DNA of 64,000 nucleotides, taken from NCBI GenBank assembly GCA_023380695.1, contig JAMCRT010000030.1, positions 1 through 64,000 of the forward strand. Reading direction: 5' to 3'. Position numbers and translations under genes: made by a program. The stretch is from Patescibacteria group bacterium (GTDB taxonomy: Bacteria > Patescibacteriota > Dojkabacteria > JAKAPS01 > JAJZLI01). This document shows positions 17,837 through 27,907 of this stretch, piece by piece (position 1 is the first letter of the stretch; each line of letters opens with the position of its first letter). The notes below the pieces were generated by a model that saw nothing but the letters and a program-made list of their open reading frames with translations, did no database searches and was not told where the DNA came from.

Positions 17837-18895
17837 ATGGAACTAGAAACTGAGTCACAATCTAATATTGATAGCAAATCTAGAGATAAAGCACTCAATT
17901 TATTTTTAGGTGAATTAGATAGAAGACTAATATATAATGCTCTTCATATTAATCATGCAGAAGAAGAGAAATATGCAGATGGTCAGTGGAGAGAATTCTC
18001 TGATGAAAACAGCATTGATACACTTCTTGAAAGTCTTGAAGGAAAGGGTACAAAATGGAGAATATCTGAAGATGATGAATCTCTATATAAAGGACCAAAA
18101 GGTTATGGTACTGGAAATCGCGAATATGGGTATGCATCAATAGGTAGGGAGGCTCTTGAAGAAGATTTTAAAAGAGGGTTTTCATATCACATATTATATT
18201 CAGATAAGCAAGATCCACTATGTTTTGTTAAAGTTAAAGAAAATGAAGCTATCCAAGTTAGAGTAAAAGGTGATGATATTGAGTTAGCAATGGATATTAG
18301 TGAAACATTAAAGAGATTCCTTCTTTCTTCTAGGCTTACAATGAATGAAACAGTACAAAGAAATTTAGTACATACCATAACTCTTTCTGGAATTGCAAGA
18401 AAATTAGAAAATGGAGAATCTTTAACTAGAGATGAATTAGCCTTTATTTATGGAATTGATAAAAAACCAGCAACATTTGTTGCTATTAAGGAAACTAAGG
18501 CATATATAGGTAGAATAAAAAGACAAAGAAAAAGAAAAGGAATGGAAACAGAAGATTTAGCAACTATTTTTTCATGTGATGAACAGAATGTAGCACTTGG
18601 CAGAAATGAATTAGATGAAAATACAAATGTATTAGTTTTAGGTCCATATCATCAAATTGCAAAAAAAATTAGACTTAACCCGAAGTTTTACCCAAATTTA
18701 AAAGCAGTTATTGGTAAAATAGAACTAGAAGGAGATAATACAAATAATATCTTATATCTCAATGGGGAATTTCATAGAAGATATGAGACAAAAAATAACA
18801 TACCTCATATCAAAGGAATGGAGAAGATACAGTTACCTGAAGGTGAAACTTCAGTAATTTATCATCACGACATTCACAATACACTCATTAAATAA
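17837..18895 (+). CDS. Conserved-looking hypothetical protein, 352 aa
   Basis: Not recognised with certainty. It is soluble, charged and free of signal peptide. Notable stretches are RLTMNETVQRNLVHTITLSGIARKLENGESLTRDELAFIYGID and a C-terminal region with FSCDEQNVALGRNEL and LYLNGEFHRR. The LTRDELAFIYGID part is reminiscent of large uncharacterised Patescibacteria proteins, which is a weak resemblance from memory. TATACT ends 7 nt before the ATG, so it has its own leaderless-type promoter. Confidence 0.55.
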   Translation: MELETESQSNIDSKSRDKALNLFLGELDRRLIYNALHINHAEEEKYADGQWREFSDENSIDTLLESLEGKGTKWRISEDDESLYKGPKGYGTGNREYGYASIGREALEEDFKRGFSYHILYSDKQDPLCFVKVKENEAIQVRVKGDDIELAMDISETLKRFLLSSRLTMNETVQRNLVHTITLSGIARKLENGESLTRDELAFIYGIDKKPATFVAIKETKAYIGRIKRQRKRKGMETEDLATIFSCDEQNVALGRNELDENTNVLVLGPYHQIAKKIRLNPKFYPNLKAVIGKIELEGDNTNNILYLNGEFHRRYETKNNIPHIKGMEKIQLPEGETSVIYHHDIHNTLIK

Positions 18896-18963
18896 TATAG
18901 TGTATACCTCGTATATATATTTTCTATTGTTATTTTAAAATGTATATGATATAAAAAAATTTA

Positions 18964-19830
18964 ATGAATAATGATGACTCAAATACAACACCTACAACAA
19001 ATGACAGTAGCCCTATTATAGAAGAAAATACCTCTACTAACCAAAATAATACATTCAATGAAGAAATCCCAAGTTATAATGATAATGTCCCTACTACACA
19101 AGAGGTACCAAATAATAATACGGAAACTGCACAAAATAATATTCCTCCATATGAGACACCAATAAATTCTCAGCCTGCTATGACAGAAAACAATGATATA
19201 TATGCAACACAAAACAACATAAACAATATGGAAAATAATCAATATAATGCTACTAATCCATTTGTTACAAACAATACAAATGTAGAAACAGAATCTCCTG
19301 AGTTAAAATGGAATTGGGGAGCTTTCATGTTTAACTGGATATACTTTATGTCATTTAAGACTTCTTTAGGCTTTGCTATTTTTGCAATCATAATATTTGG
19401 TACCGTTATAATTGATCTTATATTAATGCTACTTATGCCTACAGGTCTCAAAGCTGTATCAATTATTGGAGAAATACTTGTGTTACTTATGTTTTTAATA
19501 CCTTTTATAATTTCAATATATTTTGGTATGAAAGGCTCGAAAATAGTATGGGACCACACAGAACACACATCAGTTAAAGAATTTAATGCATCTCAAAAAA
19601 TACTCAATAGGTTTGGATTTATAACATTTATAGTTATGTTAATTTTAATAGTGTTATACTTTATTATAATAACAATTGTCATTCTTGCTGCATCACAATT
19701 CCTGCATGCATTTGCTAATAATCATGCACCAAGTACTTCTTATGGATCATTTAACACACAACAAACACCATCATATATACCTTCACAAACAAGTCCTTCA
19801 AATAGTGGAGGGGCATTTACATATCCATAA
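18964..19830 (+). CDS. Membrane protein with Asn-rich N-terminus and DUF2628-like core
   Basis: Residues 1-115 are low-complexity (Asn, Thr, Pro, Gln). Then comes LKWNWGAFMFNWIYFMSF, a Trp-rich lead into three to four transmembrane segments, with GMKGSKIVWDHTEHTSVKEFNASQKILNRFGF between them. This WNWGAF...W...F...Q arrangement resembles DUF2628-type small membrane proteins. The tail is Ser/Pro/Gln-rich. It lies just before the pilus operon, but a pilus role is not shown. Confidence 0.55.
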   Translation: MNNDDSNTTPTTNDSSPIIEENTSTNQNNTFNEEIPSYNDNVPTTQEVPNNNTETAQNNIPPYETPINSQPAMTENNDIYATQNNINNMENNQYNATNPFVTNNTNVETESPELKWNWGAFMFNWIYFMSFKTSLGFAIFAIIIFGTVIIDLILMLLMPTGLKAVSIIGEILVLLMFLIPFIISIYFGMKGSKIVWDHTEHTSVKEFNASQKILNRFGFITFIVMLILIVLYFIIITIVILAASQFLHAFANNHAPSTSYGSFNTQQTPSYIPSQTSPSNSGGAFTYP

Positions 19831-19868
19831 TGCTTGATTAAACAATCCCTTCTTTGTATAGTTATAAT

Positions 19869-21119
19869 ATGGAAGAATATTCATATACAGCTGTTTCAAA
19901 AGGATCTAGTGATAAAGGAACAATACAGGCAACTGATAAAGAAGAAGCATTAAAAAAATTGCATGACCTTGGATATACAGTAACAGAATTAAAATCATCA
20001 GCATCAAAAGATAAAAACAATCTCAATAAAGCTAAAGTAAAAATAGTAGAAAAATTGCTCTTTTTTGATCATCTGGAAAAAATGATAAATGCAGGACTAT
20101 CTCTTTCGGACACACTTGATGCCTTAGTAGATGATGCACAGACAAAAAATTTCAAAAAGATAATTATGGATTTGAAATTTGAAATAGAGTCTGGAGATAA
20201 ATTAAGTAGAGGTATGTCTAAATATCCCAAAATTTTTTCTTCAATTGAAACCAAAATGATAGATATAGGAGAAGTTAGTGGGTCTCTTGCAGAAAATGCA
20301 AAACTAATAAAAGATCAAGTTCAAAAAACATATGATTTAAGAAAAAAAGTGAAAAGTGCAATGATGTATCCTATTATAATAGCATCAGTAATGCTTATTG
20401 TAGGTACAGGTCTAATAATATTTGTATATCCTCAACTTGCTACGATGTTTAAAAATTCAGGAGAAAAACTTCCACTTCCAACAGTTATAATGATCACAAT
20501 ATCAAATATTGTCACACATTATTGGTTTTTTACCATACTTTTTATAGTTGCCCTAGTTATAGTAATACGAATACTTTTAAGAAATCCCAAATTCAAGTAT
20601 ATGTGGAATAAAATATCTATACATATACCTATATTTGGAGAATTAATAAAAAAAATAAATGTAACAAATTTTTCAAGAACACTAGGAAACCTTATTAAAA
20701 GTGGGATCAAAATAAATGATGCAGTTAATATTACAAAAGATACTATTCCAAATGAAGCATATAAAAAAGTTATAGCTGAACTAGAAAATAATGTAGAAAG
20801 AGGAGACCCAGTTGAAGAAACATTAAAAAAATATCCTAAGTTATTTCCCCCTATATCAGTTCGTATGATAGCAATAGGAGATAAAACAGGAAATACTGCA
20901 GATATGCTTTTATCAGTTGCAGAATTTTATCAAACTCAAATAGATGATACTCTAGATAACCTTTCAACAATAATAGAACCAATAATGCTTTTTGTAATGG
21001 GAGGCGGAGTTTTGTTAATTGCACTCTCAGTTATTGCCCCAATTTATCAAATGACAGGAAGTATCAATGCAAATACAGGATCTTCTTCGTCTAGTAGTTC
21101 AAGTACAAATGGACAATAA
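19869..21119 (+). CDS. pilC: Type IV pilus inner-membrane platform protein PilC/GspF
   Basis: Two T2SSF repeats are visible, each with the conserved GxSLxxxL...I..GxxL...L...P.(I/L)F motif (residues about 70-190 and 275-390). Three membrane helices are present (about 165-190, 215-240, 365-390). It forms the platform turned by PilB. The ATG at 19869 is preceded by TATAGT at 6 nt; the TTG at 19854 gives only five extra residues. It ends in a Ser-rich tail and overlaps the next pilin gene by 11 nt, heading an operon that runs to 26364 or beyond. Confidence 0.9.
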   Translation: MEEYSYTAVSKGSSDKGTIQATDKEEALKKLHDLGYTVTELKSSASKDKNNLNKAKVKIVEKLLFFDHLEKMINAGLSLSDTLDALVDDAQTKNFKKIIMDLKFEIESGDKLSRGMSKYPKIFSSIETKMIDIGEVSGSLAENAKLIKDQVQKTYDLRKKVKSAMMYPIIIASVMLIVGTGLIIFVYPQLATMFKNSGEKLPLPTVIMITISNIVTHYWFFTILFIVALVIVIRILLRNPKFKYMWNKISIHIPIFGELIKKINVTNFSRTLGNLIKSGIKINDAVNITKDTIPNEAYKKVIAELENNVERGDPVEETLKKYPKLFPPISVRMIAIGDKTGNTADMLLSVAEFYQTQIDDTLDNLSTIIEPIMLFVMGGGVLLIALSVIAPIYQMTGSINANTGSSSSSSSSTNGQ

Positions 21120-21558
21120 TAAAGGATTTACATTAATAGAAATATTAATAGTAATAGTAATTCTTGCAATAATATCAACTACTGCAGTACTATCCTATAT
21201 AACATTCCTTACAGACACAAATCTTCAAAGCTCAATTCAAACAATATCATCAATAGTAAAAACTGCACAAGATAATTCTATAAATTCATTTGATGGTATG
21301 CCAAACTGGGGAATATATTTCACAAAAAATAGTATTACTCTATTTGAAGGAGGATCATATAACAGTGATAATCCAACCAATAAGATTTACACCCTACCTT
21401 CAGATATTGGAATCTCTAATATTACACCAACAACATCAAATCCAGTTGTATTTGATGGCCCAACAGGGAATCTTTCAACGGGAGATATATCATTTGCACT
21501 TGGGAATATTATATCGCAAGATAATATGAATATAAATACAAATGGAGCAATATATTAA
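21109..21558 (+). CDS. Prepilin-like protein with canonical GFTLIE motif
   Basis: It starts MDNNKGFTLIEILIVIVILAII, a perfect type III signal: short basic leader, Gly before the cleavage site, Phe at +1 and Glu at +5. About 145 residues follow with a beta-rich C-terminus. It overlaps pilC by 11 nt and the next gene by 17 nt. It is a pilin or GspH-like minor pilin initiating the fibre. The earlier ATG at 21067 lies inside pilC and is unlikely to be used. Confidence 0.8.
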   Translation: MDNNKGFTLIEILIVIVILAIISTTAVLSYITFLTDTNLQSSIQTISSIVKTAQDNSINSFDGMPNWGIYFTKNSITLFEGGSYNSDNPTNKIYTLPSDIGISNITPTTSNPVVFDGPTGNLSTGDISFALGNIISQDNMNINTNGAIY

Positions 21559-22039
21559 AAACAATAAAGGTCAAATATTAATAGAGCTGATCATTGCAGT
21601 TGCAATAATTTCTATTATTTTATCTTCTACCCTAATTGCTACACACTCAATTCTGCAAAGTTCTACTGTATCAAAACAAAAACTTGAAGCAAAATATTTA
21701 TTACAACAACAAATAGAATCTATGTATGCAATAGTAAACTCCTCTTGGGCTAATCTTTTACCAGGTGAGTATCATGTATACTATAACCCTACAAATAATC
21801 CGCCAACAGAAACTCAAGGATGGAAGTTAGGAGTAGATACAATGGCATATAATGAATATACAGAATATATAACAATATCCAATGTTTACAGAGTTAACTC
21901 CAATCAAGTTACATCAAACAGTACTTACCCATATGATCCAAATACAAAAGAAGTAACAGCGACAGTGACATTTAAATCTTTCGGAAATAATTATACATAC
22001 AACGAGAGTATTTATTTTACTAATTGGCAACAATACTAA
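21542..22039 (+). CDS. Minor pilin-like protein (K-G/Q-I-L-I-E motif)
   Basis: The leader MEQYIKNNKGQILIELIIAVAIISI has Gly(-1) and Glu(+5) but Gln instead of Phe at +1. The 165-residue protein resembles GspI/PilV-type minor pseudopilins in size and position. Adjacent genes overlap at both ends (17 nt upstream, TAATG downstream), so it is translated from the polycistronic pil message. Confidence 0.7.
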   Translation: MEQYIKNNKGQILIELIIAVAIISIILSSTLIATHSILQSSTVSKQKLEAKYLLQQQIESMYAIVNSSWANLLPGEYHVYYNPTNNPPTETQGWKLGVDTMAYNEYTEYITISNVYRVNSNQVTSNSTYPYDPNTKEVTATVTFKSFGNNYTYNESIYFTNWQQY

Positions 22040-22536
22040 TGATAAATAATAAAGGGCAAACATTAATAGAGCTTATAATCTACATATCTATATTATCTGT
22101 AGTTTTATTAATTGTTACTCTAATTTTGTTTAACTTAGTACAAACACAAAATATAATTATAACAACAGCAAATGCAAATGACACAACCAGATATGTACTG
22201 CATGATATAACAGGATATATAGAAGATGGATATATGACAACAGAGCCTAATCCACAAAACGCAACATCTAGTATATTAACAGTACAAACAGACTCTTCAG
22301 GAGATAAAATAAGTTTTTACACAAAAAATGGAATTATCTATTCACAATATAATGATAGCACCCCTATTCAGTTATCCTCATCAAACATATATATTTATAA
22401 TATGACATTTTATGAAGAGGCAACGTCAGGAACGTCACCAACAATTGAAATAAATCTATCTGAAACAAATACTCTATCAACAGGAGTTAAAACAACTAAA
22501 ACTTATGAAACTACTGCAACGCAAAGGAGACAATAA
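22039..22536 (+). CDS. Minor pilin-like protein (GspJ/PilW-like position)
   Basis: Begins MINNKGQTLIELIIYISILSVVLL: again Gly(-1), Gln(+1) and Glu(+5), then one membrane helix and about 130 exported residues. I selected ATG 22039, which overlaps the previous stop as TAATG; a start at 22024 would be inside the previous gene. The third of four consecutive pilin-like genes. Confidence 0.7.
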   Translation: MINNKGQTLIELIIYISILSVVLLIVTLILFNLVQTQNIIITTANANDTTRYVLHDITGYIEDGYMTTEPNPQNATSSILTVQTDSSGDKISFYTKNGIIYSQYNDSTPIQLSSSNIYIYNMTFYEEATSGTSPTIEINLSETNTLSTGVKTTKTYETTATQRRQ

Positions 22537-23908
22537 AGGGCAAACAGCATTAATTAGTGTACTGCTGATTAGTGCAATATTAATAGTGGTCGTAGCAACC
22601 ATAGGGTCTGTCGCTGTTAATGAATATAAGTTGTCTTCAAATGATATTTTAGCATCTCAAGTAAGATATCTTGCAGAATCTGGAGTACAAAATGCTCTGC
22701 TTCAAATTGGAGAGAGTACTAGTTATACAGGAGGGACATTTTTATCAGATATAAACAATACTTTTAGCTCAAAAGATACAGTAACTGTTACTTATAATAA
22801 TTCTCTAACCCCACCGCAGGCTACAATAGTATCAAGTGCTGATGCATATTATCCTAACACTTCTAATATTATTATTGAAAAAAATATACAAGTAGTAATT
22901 GCTCTTGCTCAAAATCCAGCAATTTACAACTTTGATACATTTGCAAATAACAATATCAACGCAGAATATTTTACACAGACAGGAGATATGCAGGCTAATA
23001 ATCTATTATATCTTCAAAATGGATCTGTAACCGCAACAAATATCAATGCTGTTGGGAATGGAGGGGGAGATCTTAATTACTTAGATCACATGACTATACA
23101 AAATAGTGGAGGAGTAATGAATTTAAATAGTAATTTCATATCTTGCCTTATCACAAATTCTACAATCAGCGGAACACTCGGCTATGGGGAGAGTTTTTTT
23201 GGATTTCCTCTCTGTTTCCTCATAAATTCTACAACAGGTTCAGAAGAACAAATAACTCCAGCACCCCTTATAGCACTACCAACTTTCAATTGGAGTCAAT
23301 GGATAACATATGCACAAAATAATGGTACCTATTTCTCCAATGGGCAATCCTTCACCACTTATCTTCAAAATTATTCAACAATATCAGGAGGAATTGATAC
23401 AATATCACCTCCAAAAGGAGCCTACTATATTAATGCCAATGCCAATTCAGTAAAACTCTCATCTACTGATTCTGCAGGAAATCCGATAATTTATAACTTT
23501 ACTGGTTCAAGCATAATAGTCAAAGGAGGTTTGAGTACTAGTGCTCCAATAACACAAACTAGTACATATCAAGACCCTGCTGACGGGAAATATCTTCCTG
23601 CAATAGTAACTGGAAAGCAGGGAATAAGTTTGAGGTTTTCAGAATCCTCAAGCCCTGCATCAGCTACAAATATTACTGGAGTTATTTATTCAGAAGGAAA
23701 TATTAACCTTGTAGGATATGATGCAAATCAAATATCTATTACACTAACAGGAGCAATATGGTCAGGAAAATCAATAAATATTAATAATGAAGATACACTC
23801 TATACAAATGTATCAACATCAATAAATTCAAGTGTAATAGATAATACGGAAGGATTTAACTTATCTCTAACTAAAACTCAAATTTTATCCTGGAATGAAA
23901 TTGACTAA
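22505..23908 (+). CDS. PilX/GspK-like large minor pilin
   Basis: The leader DNKGQTALISVLLISAILIVVVAT keeps the Gly but lacks Glu at +5, as is usual for the tip pseudopilin GspK and for some PilX proteins. SNDILASQVRYLAESGVQNALLQ after the helix is the usual PilX/GspK segment. The 467-residue length, with a large exported domain, suits a tip subunit or adhesin-bearing pilin. It overlaps the previous gene by 32 nt. Confidence 0.65.
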   Translation: MKLLQRKGDNKGQTALISVLLISAILIVVVATIGSVAVNEYKLSSNDILASQVRYLAESGVQNALLQIGESTSYTGGTFLSDINNTFSSKDTVTVTYNNSLTPPQATIVSSADAYYPNTSNIIIEKNIQVVIALAQNPAIYNFDTFANNNINAEYFTQTGDMQANNLLYLQNGSVTATNINAVGNGGGDLNYLDHMTIQNSGGVMNLNSNFISCLITNSTISGTLGYGESFFGFPLCFLINSTTGSEEQITPAPLIALPTFNWSQWITYAQNNGTYFSNGQSFTTYLQNYSTISGGIDTISPPKGAYYINANANSVKLSSTDSAGNPIIYNFTGSSIIVKGGLSTSAPITQTSTYQDPADGKYLPAIVTGKQGISLRFSESSSPASATNITGVIYSEGNINLVGYDANQISITLTGAIWSGKSININNEDTLYTNVSTSINSSVIDNTEGFNLSLTKTQILSWNEID

Positions 23909-23951
23909 TATGTATTTTGTATTCTATCAAAAAAGTTTGTAATATAAAGAT

Positions 23952-25553
23952 ATGGAAAAACTCCTTAATAATATTGTACGAAAAGAGAAGTTTATAGGTA
24001 TAGATATTTCTGCAACTTCTGTAAAAATACTGCAATTTGAAAAAAATAAGAAAAATTATAAACTAATATCTTTAGGAGAGAAAGAAATACCAATTACGGC
24101 TTTTGTTGCAGGAGTTATAAGGCAAAAAGAAATAGTATCTCAAGGCATATTAGATCTTTTAAAGGTAGCGAATCCTTCAAAAATAAAAACTAAATTTGCT
24201 GTAGTATCTCTACCTGATGATCAAATATTTACACAACTAGTTAATATACCAAAGGTAGAATATTCTAAAATAAGAGAAACTTTATCTTATCAATTACCTT
24301 CTTTTATTCCAATGAAAGAAGATGAAATCTATTGGAGCTATGATATTTTAAATGAAACTAGCGATGAATATGAAATTATTATTACTGCAGTAACAAAAGA
24401 ATCTTCAGATTCATTCATAGATACATTATCTCTTGCAAACCTAACACCTCTTCTTTTTGAGCCTCGCTCAAAAAGTGCTCTACGATCAATCCTTGTAAAA
24501 AATGATGTGCAAAATGAATATATGCTTATTGATATTGGAAAAAGTATGACAACAGTTTCTATATCTAAAAAAGACTCAATACAATATTCTTCTTCTTTCT
24601 ATTTTGGATTAAACCAAATAAAAAAAATTGTAGGAGAATATAAAAAGATAAATGATGCTGAAGTAGAAGATATCTTACAAAAAGAAGGAATACCAAAAAA
24701 GGATGCAAAGCTAAAAGAATATCTAGATAAAATGTTTGAAACCCTTACAGGAGAAATCAAAAAAACAATTAACTTTTATGGAGAGGATAAAATATCAAAA
24801 ATATTCCTTTATGGTGACACATTGAATATAGAGGGTATAGAAGAATATATAACTCCTATTACAAAAATACATATAGAAAAAGCAAAACCTTCTCTACCAA
24901 TATATCCAGTACTGCAATGGGAAAAACATGAAAAAATATCTCCATATATACCTGTAATTGGAATAGAGTTGATAAATAAAGTAAAAAATAACACAACTAT
25001 AAATTTATTACCTGCAAAAACTCAAAGAATTTCAATATTAAAATTCTTTGTAAAAGAATTTTTACAGCTTTTAAATATTATACTGGTTAACTTATTTATA
25101 CTCTCACTTCTTTTTTTATATTTATCTTTTCAAAATGAAATCACTGCCTCCAATCTAAGAAATGAAGTAACCTCATATAATAGACAAATTAATAGCTCTA
25201 AATATAAAGGAATAGCAGGAACAATAAATAAACTTAACTCTGATTTAAATACAGTAAATACAACATACAAAAATCATCTTGTATGGTCACCATATATTAC
25301 CACTATAGCAAGTGTTACTCCTGCAGGAATGGCAATTACTAGAATGACAATAAAAAATGTTAATTCTACAACAAGTGCAACTCCTATATGGCAAGTAAAA
25401 ATGTCAGGAGTAGCAATGTCGAGAGCTCAAATAATAAGTCTTTCAAAAACAATTGAAAGTTATAAGTATTTTTATAATGTAACTATGCCTCTTTCAAACT
25501 TTCAAACTAATGCAAATGTACCTTTTATTTTAATGTTTGATATTAAGACATGA
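23952..25553 (+). CDS. pilM: PilM-PilN fusion, pilus alignment complex
   Basis: Residues about 15-345 are the actin-like ATPase PilM (FIGIDISATSVKILQF, VSLPDDQIF, MLIDIGKSMTTVSI). The protein continues without a stop into a PilN-like half: the conserved NLLP sequence (INLLPAKTQRISI), one transmembrane helix and a coiled, exported domain. Normally pilM and pilN are separate genes and the NLLP peptide of PilN binds PilM; here the two are covalently joined. TAATAT lies 6 nt before the ATG, so the second half of the pil cluster may have its own promoter. It overlaps pilO by 4 nt. Confidence 0.8.
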   Translation: MEKLLNNIVRKEKFIGIDISATSVKILQFEKNKKNYKLISLGEKEIPITAFVAGVIRQKEIVSQGILDLLKVANPSKIKTKFAVVSLPDDQIFTQLVNIPKVEYSKIRETLSYQLPSFIPMKEDEIYWSYDILNETSDEYEIIITAVTKESSDSFIDTLSLANLTPLLFEPRSKSALRSILVKNDVQNEYMLIDIGKSMTTVSISKKDSIQYSSSFYFGLNQIKKIVGEYKKINDAEVEDILQKEGIPKKDAKLKEYLDKMFETLTGEIKKTINFYGEDKISKIFLYGDTLNIEGIEEYITPITKIHIEKAKPSLPIYPVLQWEKHEKISPYIPVIGIELINKVKNNTTINLLPAKTQRISILKFFVKEFLQLLNIILVNLFILSLLFLYLSFQNEITASNLRNEVTSYNRQINSSKYKGIAGTINKLNSDLNTVNTTYKNHLVWSPYITTIASVTPAGMAITRMTIKNVNSTTSATPIWQVKMSGVAMSRAQIISLSKTIESYKYFYNVTMPLSNFQTNANVPFILMFDIKT

Positions 25554-26104
25554 ATATATCTAAAATTATAAAATATAAAGACTACCTAATATATGCAATT
25601 CTCCTTATTGCAATGATTTATTTTCTTTCATTTTCATATTCAAAATATTCTGTCTCTCAAAATCAAAAACAAAAATTAAAAAACTCAATAGTGATACTGC
25701 AAAATAAAGCAAACCAAGATGTATCAATGTATAAAGAAAAACAAACTTATCAAAAAAGTATTCTTTATATAAAAGATACACTTCCTACAAACATCTCTCT
25801 TATAAGTTGGGTAAGACAAGAAAATATTATGGCAAATCTTTCGGGAGTAAGGAATCAGATCACATTTGCAAATGCCCTGCTTTCAACAAATAATATAACT
25901 ATAGTGGGATCAACAACAAAAACAACTCCTCAAATATTAGGAGTTACAATTGATTTACAAGGATCATTTAGCAATATATTGACATTTATAAAAATGGTTG
26001 AAAACTCATATTATTTTACAAATATAGAATCTATTGCAATAAGTAATCAAACAGGTGTAAATTATCTTAATGCGTCAATATCTCTTAATCTATATGTACA
26101 ATAA
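25550..26104 (+). CDS. pilO: PilO-like pilus assembly protein
   Basis: A 184-residue bitopic protein: membrane helix at about 12-30, coiled-coil region, then a small ferredoxin-like exported domain (VTIDLQGSFSNILTFIKMVENS, the common PilO sequence pattern). It lies directly after the PilMN fusion, with ATGA overlap, as PilO should. It probably dimerises with the PilN half. Confidence 0.75.
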   Translation: MNISKIIKYKDYLIYAILLIAMIYFLSFSYSKYSVSQNQKQKLKNSIVILQNKANQDVSMYKEKQTYQKSILYIKDTLPTNISLISWVRQENIMANLSGVRNQITFANALLSTNNITIVGSTTKTTPQILGVTIDLQGSFSNILTFIKMVENSYYFTNIESIAISNQTGVNYLNASISLNLYVQ

Positions 26105-26364
26105 TGAATAAAAAAAAGGTGAAATTTGACAATTATACAGTTGAAATAATTAGATATACGGTCATTATTATACTAATAATCATAAATATATATGTTCTCT
26201 CTTCCATATTTAAAGGAACACAAAATACTACATTTATGGTACCTGCATCTCCACAAATTAATACCACAGAACTAAAAAGTCTGGAAAATATTGTCTCCCC
26301 AAAACTCATTTATGGAAATAATTCTGTAGTACCTGTAGTTAATGTCCCAAATATATTCCACTAA
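26104..26364 (+). CDS. Small single-pass protein after pilO (PilP position)
   Basis: 86 residues: basic N-terminus, one hydrophobic helix (about 17-38), short exported tail (SPQINTTELKSLENIVSPKL). It overlaps pilO by 1 nt and rsmA by 23 nt. The location is that of PilP, but no PilP domain is recognisable and there is no lipobox. Confidence 0.5.
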   Translation: MNKKKVKFDNYTVEIIRYTVIIILIIINIYVLSSIFKGTQNTTFMVPASPQINTTELKSLENIVSPKLIYGNNSVVPVVNVPNIFH

Positions 26365-27070
26365 AATTCCTCTCAAAAAATCTTTAGGGCAAAATTTTAT
26401 TACAAATAAAAAATATATCCCTAATCTATTATCTCTGATAAACAAAGAAGACTTAGTAATAGAGATAGGTCCAGGGAGTGGAAATATAACAGAAGCACTT
26501 TATAAAAAAACAGAAGATCTTATACTTATTGAAAAAGATGAAAGATTTGAGAGATTATTAAAAGAAAAATTTCCAAAAGCAAAGATCTATATTCAAGATG
26601 TTCTAGATTTTGATTTGTCTTTAATCCACCAATATAAAGTTGTTGGTGCGCTTCCTTATTATATTTCAAAAGATATAATATCCAAATTTTTAAAAGGAGA
26701 AAACAGAGCAGAGACTATTTCTGTAATATTACAAAAAGAAGTTGCAGCAAAATACACTAAATCAGGACAGCTTTTATATAACACTCTACTAATTTATGCA
26801 GACACAATCATTGCAGATGCAAAAATTGCAAAAGAAAATTTTTATCCTAGACCTAAAATAGATTCACAAATTATACATATAAAGGATATTCACAAATACA
26901 ATAAAGAAGATAAATCTCTTGAAACATTTATAAAATCTGGATACAAAAATCCTCGAAAAAAATTAAAAGCAAGTATAGAAGTTCCATATGATTTTAAAGA
27001 CCTAAGAGCACATGAACTTTCTTTTGAAGATTGGACAAAGCTATTTAAATTAAAAAGTGAAAATAGATAA
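26342..27070 (+). CDS. rsmA: 16S rRNA dimethyladenosine transferase
   Basis: RsmA (KsgA) dimethylates two adjacent adenines near the 3' end of 16S rRNA. Motifs: KKSLGQNFITNKKYI at the N-terminus, VIEIGPGSGNITEAL for SAM binding, and VGALPYYISK as the NLPY catalytic motif with Ala replacing Asn. At 242 residues the C-terminal domain is short compared with about 270 in E. coli. The start overlaps the pil operon. Codons for its last residues (KLFKLKSENR) reappear in diverged form after the AbrB/PIN module. Confidence 0.85.
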   Translation: MSQIYSTKIPLKKSLGQNFITNKKYIPNLLSLINKEDLVIEIGPGSGNITEALYKKTEDLILIEKDERFERLLKEKFPKAKIYIQDVLDFDLSLIHQYKVVGALPYYISKDIISKFLKGENRAETISVILQKEVAAKYTKSGQLLYNTLLIYADTIIADAKIAKENFYPRPKIDSQIIHIKDIHKYNKEDKSLETFIKSGYKNPRKKLKASIEVPYDFKDLRAHELSFEDWTKLFKLKSENR

Positions 27071-27092
27071 AAATCTCAAAATATTATATATA
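27038..27092 (+). repeat. rsmA 3'-end repeat, copy 1
   Basis: It spans the last codons and the stop of rsmA plus about 20 nt. It aligns with 28376-28430: CTATTTAAA, then AATAGATAAAA and CTCAAAATA in the same order. The two copies bracket the AbrB/PIN region. Confidence 0.5.
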
Positions 27093-27403
27093 TCTCTGGA
27101 TAATTCGGAAAGAGATTGAAGACCTTAAAAACTTGGCAATATATTCGATATTTCATAATTCAATCTGGACAAGTACATATGTTTGAAGAAAGCACTTTAA
27201 TTTCAATAGGTCACCCTTCTATTAGAAAATCTTTTTACACCTTTCCCATATTAGAGAACTTACTAAACATCAGAAATCAATAGATTCTGCTATATTTTGT
27301 AGATTATTGAAAGAGAACTAATTGATCAAGCCAAGAAGATTATCCTCTAAGATCTGGATGAAATAAAACCTTTTCAAATTGTGCCAAAGAAAAATAATTT
27401 TAA
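27071..27403. other. Gene-free region with a dispersed decayed repeat
   Basis: No intact gene. Positions about 27242-27340 resemble 32843-32935. Translated, both keep a T-K...K...S...F..LLK, stop, L..K pattern, suggesting remnants of one coding element. No known family could be assigned. Confidence 0.4.
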
Positions 27404-27697
27404 TTAAAAAATTATTTTATTTGCAATTTCTTTTGCATGACCTTCTTTAGCTATTTTTATTTGTTTATCAAAATTCTGGGGTTTATTGTTTGCTTTTTTT
27501 ATATATCCAAAAGCATCCTCTAATGATAAAGGAGAAGCTTTAATCTTTACATTACTATTTTCTGCAACAAAAATAACTTTAGTTTGTGGAGTTACTCCTA
27601 ACAGCTTTCTAATTTGTACTGGCAGAGTTACTTGTCCTCTTTGCTGTACTGTTGATATGAATTCCTTTTTATATTGTATTTTTGATAGATTTTTCAT
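27404..27697 (-). CDS. SpoVT/AbrB-type DNA-binding protein (antitoxin-like)
   Basis: A 97-residue protein with the swapped-hairpin AbrB motif VQQRGQVTLPVQIRKLLGVTPQTKV at residues about 17-41, followed by a short acidic/basic tail. AbrB-type proteins are usual antitoxins for PIN-domain toxins. A PIN gene lies 210 nt away on the opposite strand, so the pair is divergent and not a co-transcribed operon. It could regulate both genes from the AT-rich spacer. Confidence 0.75.
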   Translation of the reverse strand: MKNLSKIQYKKEFISTVQQRGQVTLPVQIRKLLGVTPQTKVIFVAENSNVKIKASPLSLEDAFGYIKKANNKPQNFDKQIKIAKEGHAKEIANKIIF

Positions 27698-27907
27698 GAT
27701 ACTATATCGTAATTAATTGTCATCATTAGTATATACTTTAACATGTTTTTTGTCAACCATTATATTGTAATTTATTATGTAATTGCAACATAAGTTTACA
27801 TTTTGTAATTATAAAAGTGTTTAAATAAATTAAATGTATGTATGTTGTATAAATTCATACATCAAGGTATAATGAAAATATACATCTTATATTAGTATAT
27901 TGTTGTT

